Below, piece by piece: positions 1 through 9,254 of a stretch of 45,075 nucleotides of DNA. Position numbers and translations under genes: made by a program. The stretch covers positions 1-45,075 of the forward strand of contig BLLW01000028.1 in assembly GCA_011959285.1 (NCBI GenBank), read 5' to 3'. Origin of the DNA: Lachnospiraceae bacterium. Lineage in GTDB: Bacteria; Bacillota; Clostridia; Lachnospirales; Lachnospiraceae. The stretch's first letter is position 1. Every line of letters starts with the position of its first letter. A model generated the notes under the pieces. It worked only from the letters and a program-made list of their open reading frames with translations, had not been told where the DNA came from and made no database searches.

Positions 1-228
1 CCCGGCAGACAACATATTTACGTTTCAATTCTCTGCGAAAAATCGACAGTTTCACTTACAGAATTGGTGTGTATCAGGGGAATCCTGCATGAATGCCGGA
101 TTAGGATTTATGCGGCATCCATGCCGCACAAAATCCGCCCCGTCCGCCTTGAAACACCTTTCCCCAATTCTGTTAGTGAACTTCGATTTTAAGATGAGAA
201 TTGAAACGTAAATATGTTGTCTGCCGGG
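1..228. repeat. Long imperfect palindrome with 33-bp perfect inverted arms
   Basis: Bases 1-33 are the exact reverse complement of 196-228. Inside these arms the complementarity continues imperfectly: 1-67 pairs with 164-228, including a shared AAAATCGA block and CAGAATTGG/CCAATTCTG. An apical hairpin lies at 104-136 (TGCGGCAT, CC, ATGCCGCA, extended by GGATTT/AAATCC). The whole element can fold into one hairpin of about 228 bases. On the plus strand it is followed by a run of T from about 235, so it could act as a terminator for rightward transcription. It sits directly downstream of proA. The left arm starts at base 1, so the element may extend beyond the window. It could be a MITE-like element, a structured RNA or a large terminator; no transposase is visible. 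Confidence 0.85.
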
Positions 229-280
229 GCGCGTCTTTTTTCTGTGTGGCTGTCCCCCTGCCGGGATTGCTTTTCAAATA

Positions 281-1522
281 TTACCGTATTTGCCCATTCC
301 CCACAATCCTATATTTATAAGAGGTAAGTTCTCTAAGCCCCATCGGTCCTCTTGCATGCAGTTTCTGGGTACTGATTCCAATCTCCGCACCAAACCCAAA
401 CTCAAATCCATCCGTAAACCTGGTAGATGCGTTCACATAAACACAGGCGGCGTCCACCCCATTTAAGAACTTCTCTGCATTTTCCTTATCTTCTGTGATA
501 ATCGCCTCAGAATGCCGGGTATTGTAACGGTTAATATGTGCAATGGCTTCCTCCACAGAGGAAACAACTTTCATCGAAATAATATAATCCAGATATTCCG
601 TTCCATAATCCTCTTCCGTTGCCGGAACACAATCGATTACCTGCTGTACCTTCTCATCTCCTCTGATTTCCACCTGATGTTCCTTAAGCGCCATGGCAAG
701 AAGAGGCAAAAGCTTATCCTCTACCGCTTCATGGATTACCAACGATTCACAAGCATTGCAGACGCCGATCCGCTGGGTTTTGGCATTAATAATAATGGGA
801 ACCGCCTTCTCAAGGTCTGCCGCTTCGTCCACATAAATATGGCAGTTTCCCGTTCCCGTCTCAATCACAGGTATGGTGCTGTTCTCTACTACGCTCCGAA
901 TCAGCCCTGCGCCGCCTCTTGGAATCAACAGATCCACATATTCTTTAAGCCGCATAAACTCCGTCGCCACTGCTCTGTCTGTAGATTCAATCAGCTGAAT
1001 CGCATGCTCCGTGATGCCTTCCTCCCTAAGCGCATGCTGAATCACTTTTGTGATGGCTATGTTGGAGCAGATTGCATCGCTTCCCCCTTTTAATATGACT
1101 ACATTGCCGCTTTTAAAGCAAAGACCGAAGGCATCTGCGGTCACATTGGGACGGGATTCATAGATGATGCCGATAACGCCCATGGGCACTCTGCGCTTTT
1201 CAATTTTCAGCCCGTTAGGACGCTCCATGGTCTCTAAAACCTCACCGATTGGATCGGGCAGCTCTGCCACCTGTTTAAGCCCTTCTGCCATACCAGCGAT
1301 CCGCTCCGGCGTAAGACGCAGCCTGTCGAGCAAACCGGGGTGCATACCTTTTTCCCCCCCACGTTTAATATCCTTTTCATTTTCCGCGATAATCTGACCG
1401 CTTTCGTTCATAAGCGCCTGCGCCGCTGTATATAGTGCGCGGTTTTTCCTATTCTCACTCAACATCTGCAGTTCATACTTTGCTTCCACTGCATTTTTCC
1501 CCATCTGTACCAGTAATTCCAT
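281..1522 (-). CDS. proA: Gamma-glutamyl phosphate reductase
   Basis: Second enzyme of proline synthesis: NADPH-dependent reduction of gamma-glutamyl phosphate to glutamate semialdehyde in the cytoplasm. The 413-residue product has the usual family length (about 415). Visible family features are the [10 protein letters not shown] segment, the LKGGSDA segment, and the catalytic Cys in IGVCNACE. I chose the ATG at 1522 rather than an upstream in-frame GTG at 1531, because AAGG lies 8 bases before the ATG. It is the last gene of a run that begins far upstream, 23 bases after the 5-formyltetrahydrofolate cyclo-ligase gene. The usual partner proB (glutamate 5-kinase) is not on the upstream side; it could lie beyond the left edge. 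A long palindrome follows the stop codon. Confidence 0.96.
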   Translation of the reverse strand: MELLVQMGKNAVEAKYELQMLSENRKNRALYTAAQALMNESGQIIAENEKDIKRGGEKGMHPGLLDRLRLTPERIAGMAEGLKQVAELPDPIGEVLETMERPNGLKIEKRRVPMGVIGIIYESRPNVTADAFGLCFKSGNVVILKGGSDAICSNIAITKVIQHALREEGITEHAIQLIESTDRAVATEFMRLKEYVDLLIPRGGAGLIRSVVENSTIPVIETGTGNCHIYVDEAADLEKAVPIIINAKTQRIGVCNACESLVIHEAVEDKLLPLLAMALKEHQVEIRGDEKVQQVIDCVPATEEDYGTEYLDYIISMKVVSSVEEAIAHINRYNTRHSEAIITEDKENAEKFLNGVDAACVYVNASTRFTDGFEFGFGAEIGISTQKLHARGPMGLRELTSYKYRIVGNGQIR

Positions 1523-1545
1523 CTTTCCCACCTTATCCTAATTCT

Positions 1546-2133
1546 TTATCTGATGATTTCCTTGTCCGTAACAATCATATCCGGTCTCTTGTCGTGTGCC
1601 TCCACCGGCACTTTTTTGGCAATTTGACATTCAAATGCTAATGCAGCGCTCTGAAGCGCCGGAAAAGCGGCAAGATAGCGATCATAGAAACCTTTTCCAT
1701 AGCCCATGCGCCCTCTTTGTCTATCGAACACAGCTCCCGGAACGAGCAAAAGGCATTTCTGCGTTTTCGCCATCTGCTCCGTAAAAAGTCTGCTTTCATC
1801 TCCTGCGGGCTCCATGATTCCCTGATAGCCGTCTACAAAGTCTCCCATCTCCATTACTTCATAAAACCGGATATCCATTCCCTCCACCTTCGGCGCAAAT
1901 ACCCGCTTCTTATGCTCCTCTAGCAGCTCTTTCACCCTGCCGCGGGTCATGACTTCGCTGCGGTAATCCATATAGACTAGAATAAATTCTGCCTTTTGGA
2001 AAACCGGTTCTGCTTCCAGCAGTTTCCAAATCCGAATGCTTTTTTCCTTCCGCTCACTCATTGAAAGCTGATTTCTGTAATTAAGGTACCTGCTCCGTAG
2101 TTCCTGTTTGCTGACAAACTCTTTCTTTTCCAT
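1546..2133 (-). CDS. 5-formyltetrahydrofolate cyclo-ligase
   Basis: ATP-dependent conversion of 5-formyl-THF to 5,10-methenyl-THF, a salvage step in one-carbon metabolism. The 195-residue length is typical of the family (YgfA/MTHFS). The diagnostic C-terminal signature is present as VPGAVFDRQRGRMGYGKGFY, with the glycine-rich GYGKGFYDRY nucleotide-binding loop; the N-terminal KQELRSRYLNYR basic segment is also typical. A strong GGAGG lies 7 bases before the ATG at 2133. The gene lies between an uncharacterised flavoprotein gene and proA with short gaps, so it is probably cotranscribed. It connects functionally with fhs and folD at 18-21 kb, although it is in a different operon. Confidence 0.93.
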   Translation of the reverse strand: MEKKEFVSKQELRSRYLNYRNQLSMSERKEKSIRIWKLLEAEPVFQKAEFILVYMDYRSEVMTRGRVKELLEEHKKRVFAPKVEGMDIRFYEVMEMGDFVDGYQGIMEPAGDESRLFTEQMAKTQKCLLLVPGAVFDRQRGRMGYGKGFYDRYLAAFPALQSAALAFECQIAKKVPVEAHDKRPDMIVTDKEIIR

Positions 2134-2159
2134 AAACAGTCCTCCTTCGTATCTTAATT

Positions 2160-3785
2160 TTATTTTTCATTTTCTATGATATGAGCAGCTACTTTCTCTG
2201 CTACATAAATACCGTCCATTGCCGCCGAAGTGATTCCTCCCGCATAGCCGGCGCCTTCACCACAGGGATATAATCCTTTTAAGGAAGACTGCAGATCATC
2301 ATCCCGTAAAATCCTAACCGGAGAAGAGGTCCTGCTTTCCACTCCCGTCACAAAAACACGTGCATCATCAAATCCCTTGATCATCTTTCCAAATTGTTCC
2401 ATACCCTCTGCCAGCGCCGTTAAAAGTGTACTTGGAAATATTTCATGCATTGGAGCAAAATCCCACGCCCCTTTTATACATGGAGCAAAGCTCTCTGGTA
2501 TATCTGATATCCCTGCTTCTGCCTGCCCGCTGTAAAAGCCTTCTGCCCTTGCAGCTTGCCGGAACATACCGTAACGTTCCACAGGAATCTTTCCTTTTCC
2601 AACCTCAAAAGCTTTCTCTTCCAATTTTCTCTGGAAGGCAATTCCTGCAAGAGGATGATCTGTTTCGTAATCTTCCGGCGTCACTGAAACAATCACGGCA
2701 CTGTTTGCATTGCTGCCATCCCTGCCACTATAGCTCATTCCATTAATCGCAAGCCTTAAAGGCTCTGACGACGCATTTACCACATATCCTCCCGGACACA
2801 TACAAAAAGAATATACGCCTCTTCCGTCTTTCGCCTTTGCCGTCACCTTGTAGGGCGCATTTCCCAGCTTCTTTTCTTCTTTCCTGCCGTACTGGGAAAT
2901 ATTAATCAATTCTTGCGGATGTTCCACCCGCATTCCCACTGCAAAAGGCTTTGCCTCCATCTTAATCTCTTTCTCATAAAGCATTTCAAAGGTATCTCTG
3001 GCGCTATGCCCAAGTGCAAGAACCACATAATCTGCATCCAGCTTCTTGTGCCCGTTAATAGTAACTCCCTTGATTCTGCCACTCTCTATGAGCAGATCTG
3101 TCACTTTCGCATGAAAACACACCTCTCCACCCATTTCCAGAATTGCTTTTCTCATATTCACTACGATTCTGGTAAGGATATCTGTCCCGATATGTGGCTT
3201 ATGGTCATAAAGAATTTCCCGTGGTGCACCGGCTTCCACAAACAAAGACAACACTTCCCGATTCCTGCCATACTTATCCTTCACGAGGGTGTTCAGTTTT
3301 CCATCTGAAAAAGTGCCTGCACCGCCTTCTCCAAACTGTACATTAGACTCTGGATTCAACTTTCCTTTTTCCCAGAAATCCTCAACCTCTTTTGTCCTTT
3401 GCTCCACAGGTGCTCCGCGCTCAAGCAAAATAGGCTTAAATCCTGCCTTTGCCAACATATAACCACAAAAAAGCCCTGCCGGTCCAGTTCCTATGATTAC
3501 AGGTCTTGTCGTTCCCTTATAAGATACCACAGGAAACCGGTAAGGTATATCTTCCCATACCATGACCTGTTTTTGGTCGCATCTTCTGTAGACGGCTGCC
3601 TGATTTTTTATCTTTACATTCAATATGTAGTTAAAGTATAATTCCGGTTTCTTCCTTGCGTCTATGGATCTTCTGACAATCGTAATCTGTGGCGTTTCCT
3701 CGCACCGCAAGAGCTTTTTGACACGCCTTATCAGTTCTTCTTCCGTATGATCTACTGGAAGTTTCAGCTGATTGATTCTTAACAT
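2160..3785 (-). CDS. Uncharacterised FAD-dependent dehydrogenase (COG2509-like)
   Basis: A 541-residue flavoprotein. After an N-terminal domain of about 90 residues (starting MLRINQLKLPVDHTEEEL) comes a Rossmann dinucleotide-binding motif, GTGPAG at residues 99-104, followed by LLERG. Further family-like segments are QFGEGGAGTFSDGKL, a CPGGYVV segment, and a C-terminal FAD-binding stretch PCGEGAGYAGGI. This pattern matches the uncharacterised FAD-dependent dehydrogenase family; the substrate is unknown. The start at 3785 is preferred over a longer reading frame that would overlap the upstream gene by over 100 bases: AAGG lies just upstream, and the previous gene stops 2 bases earlier. The tight spacing with the next flavoprotein gene suggests coupled translation. 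Confidence 0.85.
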   Translation of the reverse strand: MLRINQLKLPVDHTEEELIRRVKKLLRCEETPQITIVRRSIDARKKPELYFNYILNVKIKNQAAVYRRCDQKQVMVWEDIPYRFPVVSYKGTTRPVIIGTGPAGLFCGYMLAKAGFKPILLERGAPVEQRTKEVEDFWEKGKLNPESNVQFGEGGAGTFSDGKLNTLVKDKYGRNREVLSLFVEAGAPREILYDHKPHIGTDILTRIVVNMRKAILEMGGEVCFHAKVTDLLIESGRIKGVTINGHKKLDADYVVLALGHSARDTFEMLYEKEIKMEAKPFAVGMRVEHPQELINISQYGRKEEKKLGNAPYKVTAKAKDGRGVYSFCMCPGGYVVNASSEPLRLAINGMSYSGRDGSNANSAVIVSVTPEDYETDHPLAGIAFQRKLEEKAFEVGKGKIPVERYGMFRQAARAEGFYSGQAEAGISDIPESFAPCIKGAWDFAPMHEIFPSTLLTALAEGMEQFGKMIKGFDDARVFVTGVESRTSSPVRILRDDDLQSSLKGLYPCGEGAGYAGGITSAAMDGIYVAEKVAAHIIENEK

Positions 3786-3787
3786 TT

Positions 3788-5086
3788 TTAATTTTCCTTC
3801 TGTATTTCTTCCTTTTTTAACTGCCCTTCCTCGTCCTCCGCAATCTCCTTTGTGGAAGAACCGGCAGCATTTCTGCCTGCTACATATCCGCTGGTCCATG
3901 CCCACTGTAGATTATATCCACCGCAGTTTCCATCCACATCCACAAGCTCCCCTGCAAAATACAGTCCCTTCACTATCTCTGATTCCATCTCAGTGCTGAT
4001 TTGTGAGAGCATAACACCCCCCGCACATACCTGTGCATTTTCTACAGAGTGATCGCCACATATTTGTATGGCAAAGGCACGATACTGCTCCATAAGTGCT
4101 AAGACCGCCTGCCAGCCTGCATCCTTCGCCGTCATTGCCGGCTTTAATCCTGCCTGTTTGAGCATTACTGTATTTATCTTTTTGTGAAGCGTTCCCGTCA
4201 GATAATCCTCCAGTTTCTTGTCCAGCAAAGACTCATAGCGGAGTCTGTTCATATATGTAAACGTTTTATCATCCTGCTCCGGAAAAAAGTCTACCAAAAT
4301 ATCAACCTTCTTTCCTTCTCTTATAGCATAAGCCGCAATACGGCTAACCTGAAAGATGGGAATCCCTGAAACACCATACTGCGTAAACTGCAATTCACCA
4401 TTTTCAGACGCCACCTCATCCCCATCGACAAGAAGCTTAATTCCTGCATGGCATCTGACACCAGAAAGTGCCTTTATAAAACTGTCGTTACTTTCAAGCT
4501 GTACAAGCCCTGGCGCTAAAGGGCTGATTCTATGACCAAAGCGCTGTGCAAGTTCATATCCCCTCATTCCTTCGCCCTTTTTCAATGATGCACCGCTTCC
4601 ACAAGCTATGATCAGCTTATTAAATTGAAAACCATTGCCAGAATTATCTTTCAGCTCAAAAAGTCCATCCTTGTCACAATATCCAGCATCTGTGATTTCA
4701 ACTTCCGTCATGACCCTTATCTTTGCACGTTTCAGTTCCATTCGCAGAACATCCAGCACTGCTGATGCCTGTTCTGAATAGGGGTAAAGGTAACCATTTT
4801 TGCTCTTGACCATCAAACCAATATTTTCAAAAAACATCATGGCATCCCACACAGAAAAGACACGAAAAATCTTATGAAGCTTCTCTTTATCTTCACAATA
4901 ATAATGGTCTGTAGAAAAAGCAAGGTTGCCTAGGTTGCATTTTCCGTTGCCCGTAGCAAGAATTTTTTTCCCCACTCGTTCATTTTTTTCAAACAAAGTG
5001 ACTTCAGCTCCATATTTCGCAGCGCTGATTGCTGCCATCATTCCAGATGCCCCTGCACCGATTATTGCTACTTTCATTTTTTCCAT
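3788..5086 (-). CDS. HI0933/BaiN-type NAD(P)/FAD-dependent oxidoreductase
   Basis: A flavoprotein of about 432 residues. It begins with an FAD-binding motif (VAIIGAGASG, then a second acidic strand TLFEKNERVGKKI) followed by the TGNGKCNL segment typical of the HI0933/YhiN (BaiN-like) family. The C-terminal part has an FAD-contact segment FAGELVDVDGNCGGYNLQWA, also a family hallmark. The substrate is not known for most members. I chose the ATG at 5086 because GAGGA lies 5 bases before it; in-frame ATGs at 5098 and 5077 are alternatives. It is followed after 2 bases by a second flavoprotein gene, so the two probably form a functional pair. Confidence 0.88.
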   Translation of the reverse strand: MEKMKVAIIGAGASGMMAAISAAKYGAEVTLFEKNERVGKKILATGNGKCNLGNLAFSTDHYYCEDKEKLHKIFRVFSVWDAMMFFENIGLMVKSKNGYLYPYSEQASAVLDVLRMELKRAKIRVMTEVEITDAGYCDKDGLFELKDNSGNGFQFNKLIIACGSGASLKKGEGMRGYELAQRFGHRISPLAPGLVQLESNDSFIKALSGVRCHAGIKLLVDGDEVASENGELQFTQYGVSGIPIFQVSRIAAYAIREGKKVDILVDFFPEQDDKTFTYMNRLRYESLLDKKLEDYLTGTLHKKINTVMLKQAGLKPAMTAKDAGWQAVLALMEQYRAFAIQICGDHSVENAQVCAGGVMLSQISTEMESEIVKGLYFAGELVDVDGNCGGYNLQWAWTSGYVAGRNAAGSSTKEIAEDEEGQLKKEEIQKEN

Positions 5087-5132
5087 CCATTTCCTCATTT
5101 CTGTTAGTTTTACCTACTGAATTACTATAGTA

Positions 5133-5765
5133 CTAACTGGAGTAAGACTCAAGAAAATTATATAATTCTCCCTCATCTTCCACATATTTCATATTTAAGA
5201 TTTCTTCCTGCAGGCTATCCGGCAGCTCTTCCACTTTTATATCAGTATTCATATAAACATGCGAAAGACTATAATCGTAAACAACCACATAATGATTTTC
5301 ATTCAAAAGAAAAAAACCTTTTTCTTCCTCTATAAAATCATAACTTTTTCTTACCACTACTCTTCCTGACGAAAAAGAAACTAGTTCCATATAATCAAAT
5401 CCCTTCTCCATATCTGTCAATGAAGGATTAAGATTATACTGCTTAATCTCCTGAACCAGCCTTTCCCTATCCAGACCAACAAATTTATCGGGGGCATCCA
5501 CCTCTTCCTCAACGGTTTCTCCCGTGATGGTATTATACTGTTGAACCACATAATGGGTATTCGCTGTCACCACCGGTTCCTCATGAAATGATACCTCCAT
5601 CGGTTCTTCTTTTATTTCTTCTGACGGCAGTGCCTCGAGCTGTACCTGCTCCTTATGTTCCCCCGGATAAAAATATTCCATGATTGCCATATTGGATATA
5701 AAACCCAAAGAAAACATACTGCATGGATAGATAAAAAACAAACTGATACGTTTAACAAATTTCAT
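5133..5765 (-). CDS. Small membrane-anchored protein, possibly BofC C-terminal-like
   Basis: A 210-residue protein with an N-terminal hydrophobic segment (about residues 7-30, ISLFFIYPCSMFSLGFISNM), which is either a signal peptide or an anchor. It has an acidic linker and a C-terminal region with alternating beta-like segments, HYVVVYDYSLSHVY, ending in EGELYNFLESYSS. The last part resembles what I recall of BofC-type C-terminal domains, which would fit a sporulating host, but I cannot confirm this. The ATG at 5765 has AAAGGTG 8 bases upstream and is preferred over a longer reading frame without a ribosome binding site. It lies between the flippase gene and the flavoprotein pair. Function unknown. 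Confidence 0.7.
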   Translation of the reverse strand: MKFVKRISLFFIYPCSMFSLGFISNMAIMEYFYPGEHKEQVQLEALPSEEIKEEPMEVSFHEEPVVTANTHYVVQQYNTITGETVEEEVDAPDKFVGLDRERLVQEIKQYNLNPSLTDMEKGFDYMELVSFSSGRVVVRKSYDFIEEEKGFFLLNENHYVVVYDYSLSHVYMNTDIKVEELPDSLQEEILNMKYVEDEGELYNFLESYSS

Positions 5766-5862
5766 GGCACAAACACCTTTACATTTTATTAACATATAGA
5801 TGACCCGTTGTAGCAACTATTGTTAATAAACAGTATCAGCCAAAAAATATAAATCTATACCA

Positions 5863-7497
5863 TTATGAAAAATGAAGCAGTCCTGCCAGCATGGTCAAAA
5901 TCCTGCCTCCTGCCATTTCCTCCAGTTCTCCGTCCTTAAATGCCCGCAATACAATTAAAAGCACCAAATATATAATGACAGCTGTCACAAGACAGATCAC
6001 CAGCGAAATAACGCTTCCTACCATAGGCGCAAAGATCTTATTTAAAAGAAAAACAATGACTCCCGGGACCGCAGACGCCGCTGCGGTTATCAAAAAACAT
6101 CTAATCCATTCCTGACTATATTGAAAACTGCGGCAGATAAGCAAAAATCCCATAACAGCCACCGCTGCATAAAAAACAATCACTGCCGTTATCACTCCAG
6201 TAATACCGGTTTTTGCAGTTTTCAAAAGCAGCACAGCAACGCCGCTGTGCAGAATCAGCGCAATAGCACCAATTCCTGTCACATATTTCAATTTCCGGCT
6301 TCTCATAAGTATTTCCATAAAAACAGAGCCAAATACATTAAATAATATAACCAGGCTGCCCAGCCGAACCCAATTAACTGCCTCCTGCTGATTGCCTTTA
6401 AAAAGCATATCCAGAACATTTTCTGCCAGCACAGCCAGAAATACCGCCGCCGGAATGGCAATAATCGCACATTGATGAATCAAGACACCCAGCCGTTCCC
6501 TTACAATACGGTTTTCTTCTCTCTCAATACTTACCATGATGCGCCTGACCGGCATGGTGCATATCAAATTGGCAAGTCCACAGACAATTCCGATTACAGC
6601 AAAACACTTTCCGTAATACTGCCCCCACTGTGTCACCCTATTGTCCGCCTCTGCATTGAAAAGAAAAAACAGGTATTGATCTAATAATGGCAATCCATGA
6701 AAACAAATCCAATATAACGAATAAAATATACTACTTCCCACGAGAAGACGAAGCACCCGCATCGTAGTATCCTGATTTCTTTGCAGTTCCCTGCCCATTT
6801 GTTTCTTTAGTGAGGATTTGAAGACAAAAAATAAAACAAGCACATGAAGGAAACAAATCAGGGAAGCTGCCAACAGTCCAATTGCTGCCCCCATTGCCCC
6901 ATATGCCGCCGCATAATCTTCATTTTGTAGAAAAGCCGAAACCTTTACACCATACCTATGCAGAAGCGCCGCACCTGTTAATCCTCCAATAAACAGAAAT
7001 AAAATATGCAGGATCTGGGAGTGCATCGCTGGCACCTTTGACCCATTTCCCTGGAAATATCCTCTAAAGATTCCCGTTAAAATGTAAAAGAACATTGCCG
7101 GCGCCATCATTCCCACCGCCATTCCTGCTAAAGGAACATGCAGCACCTTGTCTGCAAAATAGCTGCCCAGAACCAGAAAAAGAACACTCAGAATAAAACC
7201 AGTGCTTCCCCCAAAAACTAGCGCACCGCTTAAAACCTTTTCAGCGCTTTTGTATTGATCCCTCTTCACACGGTATCTGACTAGCAGCGCAGTCGCTTCT
7301 GCAAGTCCATACGAAAAAGTACCTGCAATCACCAGATAAATCTCATTTGCCACTCCGAAATAAGCAACACCATTATCTCCAATCATCCGCTCTAACAAAA
7401 TCCTGAAAATCAAGATTCCTGTCAAAGCGATCCATGTAATGATCATATAGTAATCTCTTCTTGTAGAAGTTGTCTTTTTTCTCTCTGGTTTGTTCAT
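5863..7497 (-). CDS. MOP-superfamily polysaccharide/lipid flippase-like membrane protein
   Basis: A 544-residue protein with about a dozen or more hydrophobic segments from residue 17 to the C-terminus. Its layout, with paired helices and a central loop, is that of SpoVB/MurJ/Wzx-type transporters of the MOP superfamily, which move lipid-linked sugars or peptidoglycan precursors across the membrane. The segment FYILTGIFRGYFQGNGSKVP resembles the conserved region of the SpoVB-like branch (RGxFQG). AGGAG lies 5 bases before the ATG at 7497. It follows ybeY by 31 bases. In this context it could serve cell wall or spore envelope assembly; the exact substrate cannot be read from sequence. Confidence 0.82.
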   Translation of the reverse strand: MNKPERKKTTSTRRDYYMIITWIALTGILIFRILLERMIGDNGVAYFGVANEIYLVIAGTFSYGLAEATALLVRYRVKRDQYKSAEKVLSGALVFGGSTGFILSVLFLVLGSYFADKVLHVPLAGMAVGMMAPAMFFYILTGIFRGYFQGNGSKVPAMHSQILHILFLFIGGLTGAALLHRYGVKVSAFLQNEDYAAAYGAMGAAIGLLAASLICFLHVLVLFFVFKSSLKKQMGRELQRNQDTTMRVLRLLVGSSIFYSLYWICFHGLPLLDQYLFFLFNAEADNRVTQWGQYYGKCFAVIGIVCGLANLICTMPVRRIMVSIEREENRIVRERLGVLIHQCAIIAIPAAVFLAVLAENVLDMLFKGNQQEAVNWVRLGSLVILFNVFGSVFMEILMRSRKLKYVTGIGAIALILHSGVAVLLLKTAKTGITGVITAVIVFYAAVAVMGFLLICRSFQYSQEWIRCFLITAAASAVPGVIVFLLNKIFAPMVGSVISLVICLVTAVIIYLVLLIVLRAFKDGELEEMAGGRILTMLAGLLHFS

Positions 7498-7528
7498 AAG
7501 TTCTCCTGTTCGTTTTGCTCAGGTTCTA

Positions 7529-8032
7529 TCAATTATCTCTTGTGATTCCCAATGTTCTAAGGATATTTTCCTGCTTCTTTTCCATTACTTCCGCCTCTTT
7601 TTTTGACATATGATCATACCCGCATAAATGAAGCATGCTGTGCGCTATAAGAAAAGCAAATTCCCTTTTGACCGAATGGCCAAAAGCTGCCGCCTGTTCC
7701 TTTACCTTCTCTGCCGATAAAATAATATCGCCCAAAAGAAGCTCCCCGCTCTCAGGGTCGAAGTAATCTGCCTCTTCATCTTCCACAATAGAAAAATCGG
7801 CTTCCCTGACAAACCCTATCATTGGGAAAGACAATACATCCGTAGGTGCATCAACCTGCCGATACTGTCTGTTAAATTCATGTATTCCCTGATTATCTGT
7901 AATTAAAAGATTTACCTGCGCCTCATAAGGGCAGTCTTCCTGCGCAAGGACTTCTCCCATAATCAAATCTAACATTTCCTTAGCATCAAATGCAAATGTA
8001 ACAGATGTCTCATTTTCAACGTAAGAAGTCAT
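7529..8032 (-). CDS. ybeY: Endoribonuclease YbeY (rRNA maturation)
   Basis: Single-strand-specific, zinc-dependent endoribonuclease involved in 16S rRNA 3' end maturation and 70S quality control. The zinc-binding signature is visible as HSMLHLCGYDH with His131, His135 and His141. The DAPTDVLSFP segment upstream is also typical. The 167-residue length matches the family. The first codon lies inside the end of the upstream HD-domain gene (17-base overlap), with GGAGG about 11 bases upstream, suggesting coupled translation. PhoH-YbeY neighbourhood is widespread in Firmicutes and supports the call. Confidence 0.96.
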   Translation of the reverse strand: MTSYVENETSVTFAFDAKEMLDLIMGEVLAQEDCPYEAQVNLLITDNQGIHEFNRQYRQVDAPTDVLSFPMIGFVREADFSIVEDEEADYFDPESGELLLGDIILSAEKVKEQAAAFGHSVKREFAFLIAHSMLHLCGYDHMSKKEAEVMEKKQENILRTLGITRDN

Positions 8033-9254
8033 AATACAGCTTTTCCTCCACTAAAATCCTCTTCATCTCCTGCAGTTCCCCTAAAGAGACACCGCTGTAA
8101 TCTATCATACCACTTTCCATCTTTTTTTTAAATATCGTGTTGATGATCTTCTGATAATCCAATTCTATTTTAGGTTCTTTTGAAAAAAGATAGCGGATAG
8201 ATGAAATAACTGTATCACAAAAAAGAAGGAGCACTGTTTCCTTTGACAAGATTCTTTCTCCCTTGTCCAGATACTCTTTTAACACTCTCTGCACCTCTTT
8301 AGGAAAATGATTCTCCCTAAGAATTTCTTCCGTATTTTCCCATGTACTTCCGCCTTTTATCGTTCCAATCCTATGATAATAGCCGCATGCTTTGGCAAAA
8401 GCATCATCATAATTTATTTTTTTGGCAATTCTATCACACAGATATGCTGTGTGGACAGCATGATAATATTCCTCTTTTGAGTAGTTTTTTAATTCCACCA
8501 ACAGCGGACACTCCGGATCATTGATATCCACATAAATGTCTCGTTCCCTGTAGATAATGGAAAAGCTGAAAAATTTAAGTAAAATAATAAGCAAAATAAC
8601 ACTGACCAGCAAATTGACCATAGGTATGGTAAATATTCCCAGTGACAGCACTTCATTCGCATATAGCACTTCCTGTATAGACAGACAGACAAACTGCATC
8701 AGCATAGAAATAAAAAGCGGCAGCCATATTTTAAACTTCTCATTCACATAAGAAAAGACTAATATTCCCACAGATCCGCTGATAAAATATACAAAAAAAG
8801 AAACAGTTACACCCCCCTGAAGCAAAATCGAAATCATAAGCAGGGTGCTTCCAGCCACAAAACCAATCATCTGATTTCCAAAAAGCATCAGCCCTACGAA
8901 CACTACCAGATACGGCCAGCCGCCTGTAGGCAAAAATGGAAATAGAACGCTTGCACCCAAACAGAAAAGATAAATAACCGTAAACCTCCCTGGGTGTTTT
9001 TCATTATCATATAAATAAGTGCCATCCTCCCGGCTTCTCTCCATGGCAAACCAAGTGCACCCGAAGCCAACGCCTGCAAGGATTGCTATACCTGCAATTT
9101 CTATCTGGGGTTTTTGATAATAATAAGCAGCCAGTGCGCTTACGACGATTGTCACCAAAAACAAAGCTCCTTCCGAAATAAACGCCGCCCCTTTCTTTTG
9201 GCTGCCTTCCTTACCTGTATCCTTTAATGCTTTACTCTCATTGCTTTTTTCCAT
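8016..9254 (-). CDS. Degenerate PgpH-like membrane HD-domain protein
   Basis: A 412-residue protein with about 30 hydrophilic residues, then some eight membrane segments to about residue 245, and a cytoplasmic C-terminal domain. That domain aligns by eye with the HD hydrolase of PgpH (c-di-AMP phosphodiesterase): YYHAV for the first His, then a CGYYHRIG segment where active members have YYHDIG, and a final LLLFCDTV...KKKMESGMID region. The metal-binding Asp is replaced by Arg (Arg295, codon at 8370-8372). The extracellular 7TMR-HDED domain of full PgpH is missing. The gene sits between phoH and ybeY, the usual pgpH position. The ATG at 9254 has AGGA 9 bases upstream; it overlaps phoH by 17 bases. 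Likely a non-catalytic binding or scaffold protein. Confidence 0.8.
   Translation of the reverse strand: MEKSNESKALKDTGKEGSQKKGAAFISEGALFLVTIVVSALAAYYYQKPQIEIAGIAILAGVGFGCTWFAMERSREDGTYLYDNEKHPGRFTVIYLFCLGASVLFPFLPTGGWPYLVVFVGLMLFGNQMIGFVAGSTLLMISILLQGGVTVSFFVYFISGSVGILVFSYVNEKFKIWLPLFISMLMQFVCLSIQEVLYANEVLSLGIFTIPMVNLLVSVILLIILLKFFSFSIIYRERDIYVDINDPECPLLVELKNYSKEEYYHAVHTAYLCDRIAKKINYDDAFAKACGYYHRIGTIKGGSTWENTEEILRENHFPKEVQRVLKEYLDKGERILSKETVLLLFCDTVISSIRYLFSKEPKIELDYQKIINTIFKKKMESGMIDYSGVSLGELQEMKRILVEEKLYYDFLR

Noticed and set aside
1-228. Phase-variable invertible promoter at the inverted repeats
   Set aside because: I found no convincing promoter within the spacer, no recombinase gene in the window, and the interior is itself largely palindromic.
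512-1093. 193-codon open frame on the plus strand
   Set aside because: Lies antisense inside proA, with no ribosome binding site and no recognisable motif; a shadow of proA.
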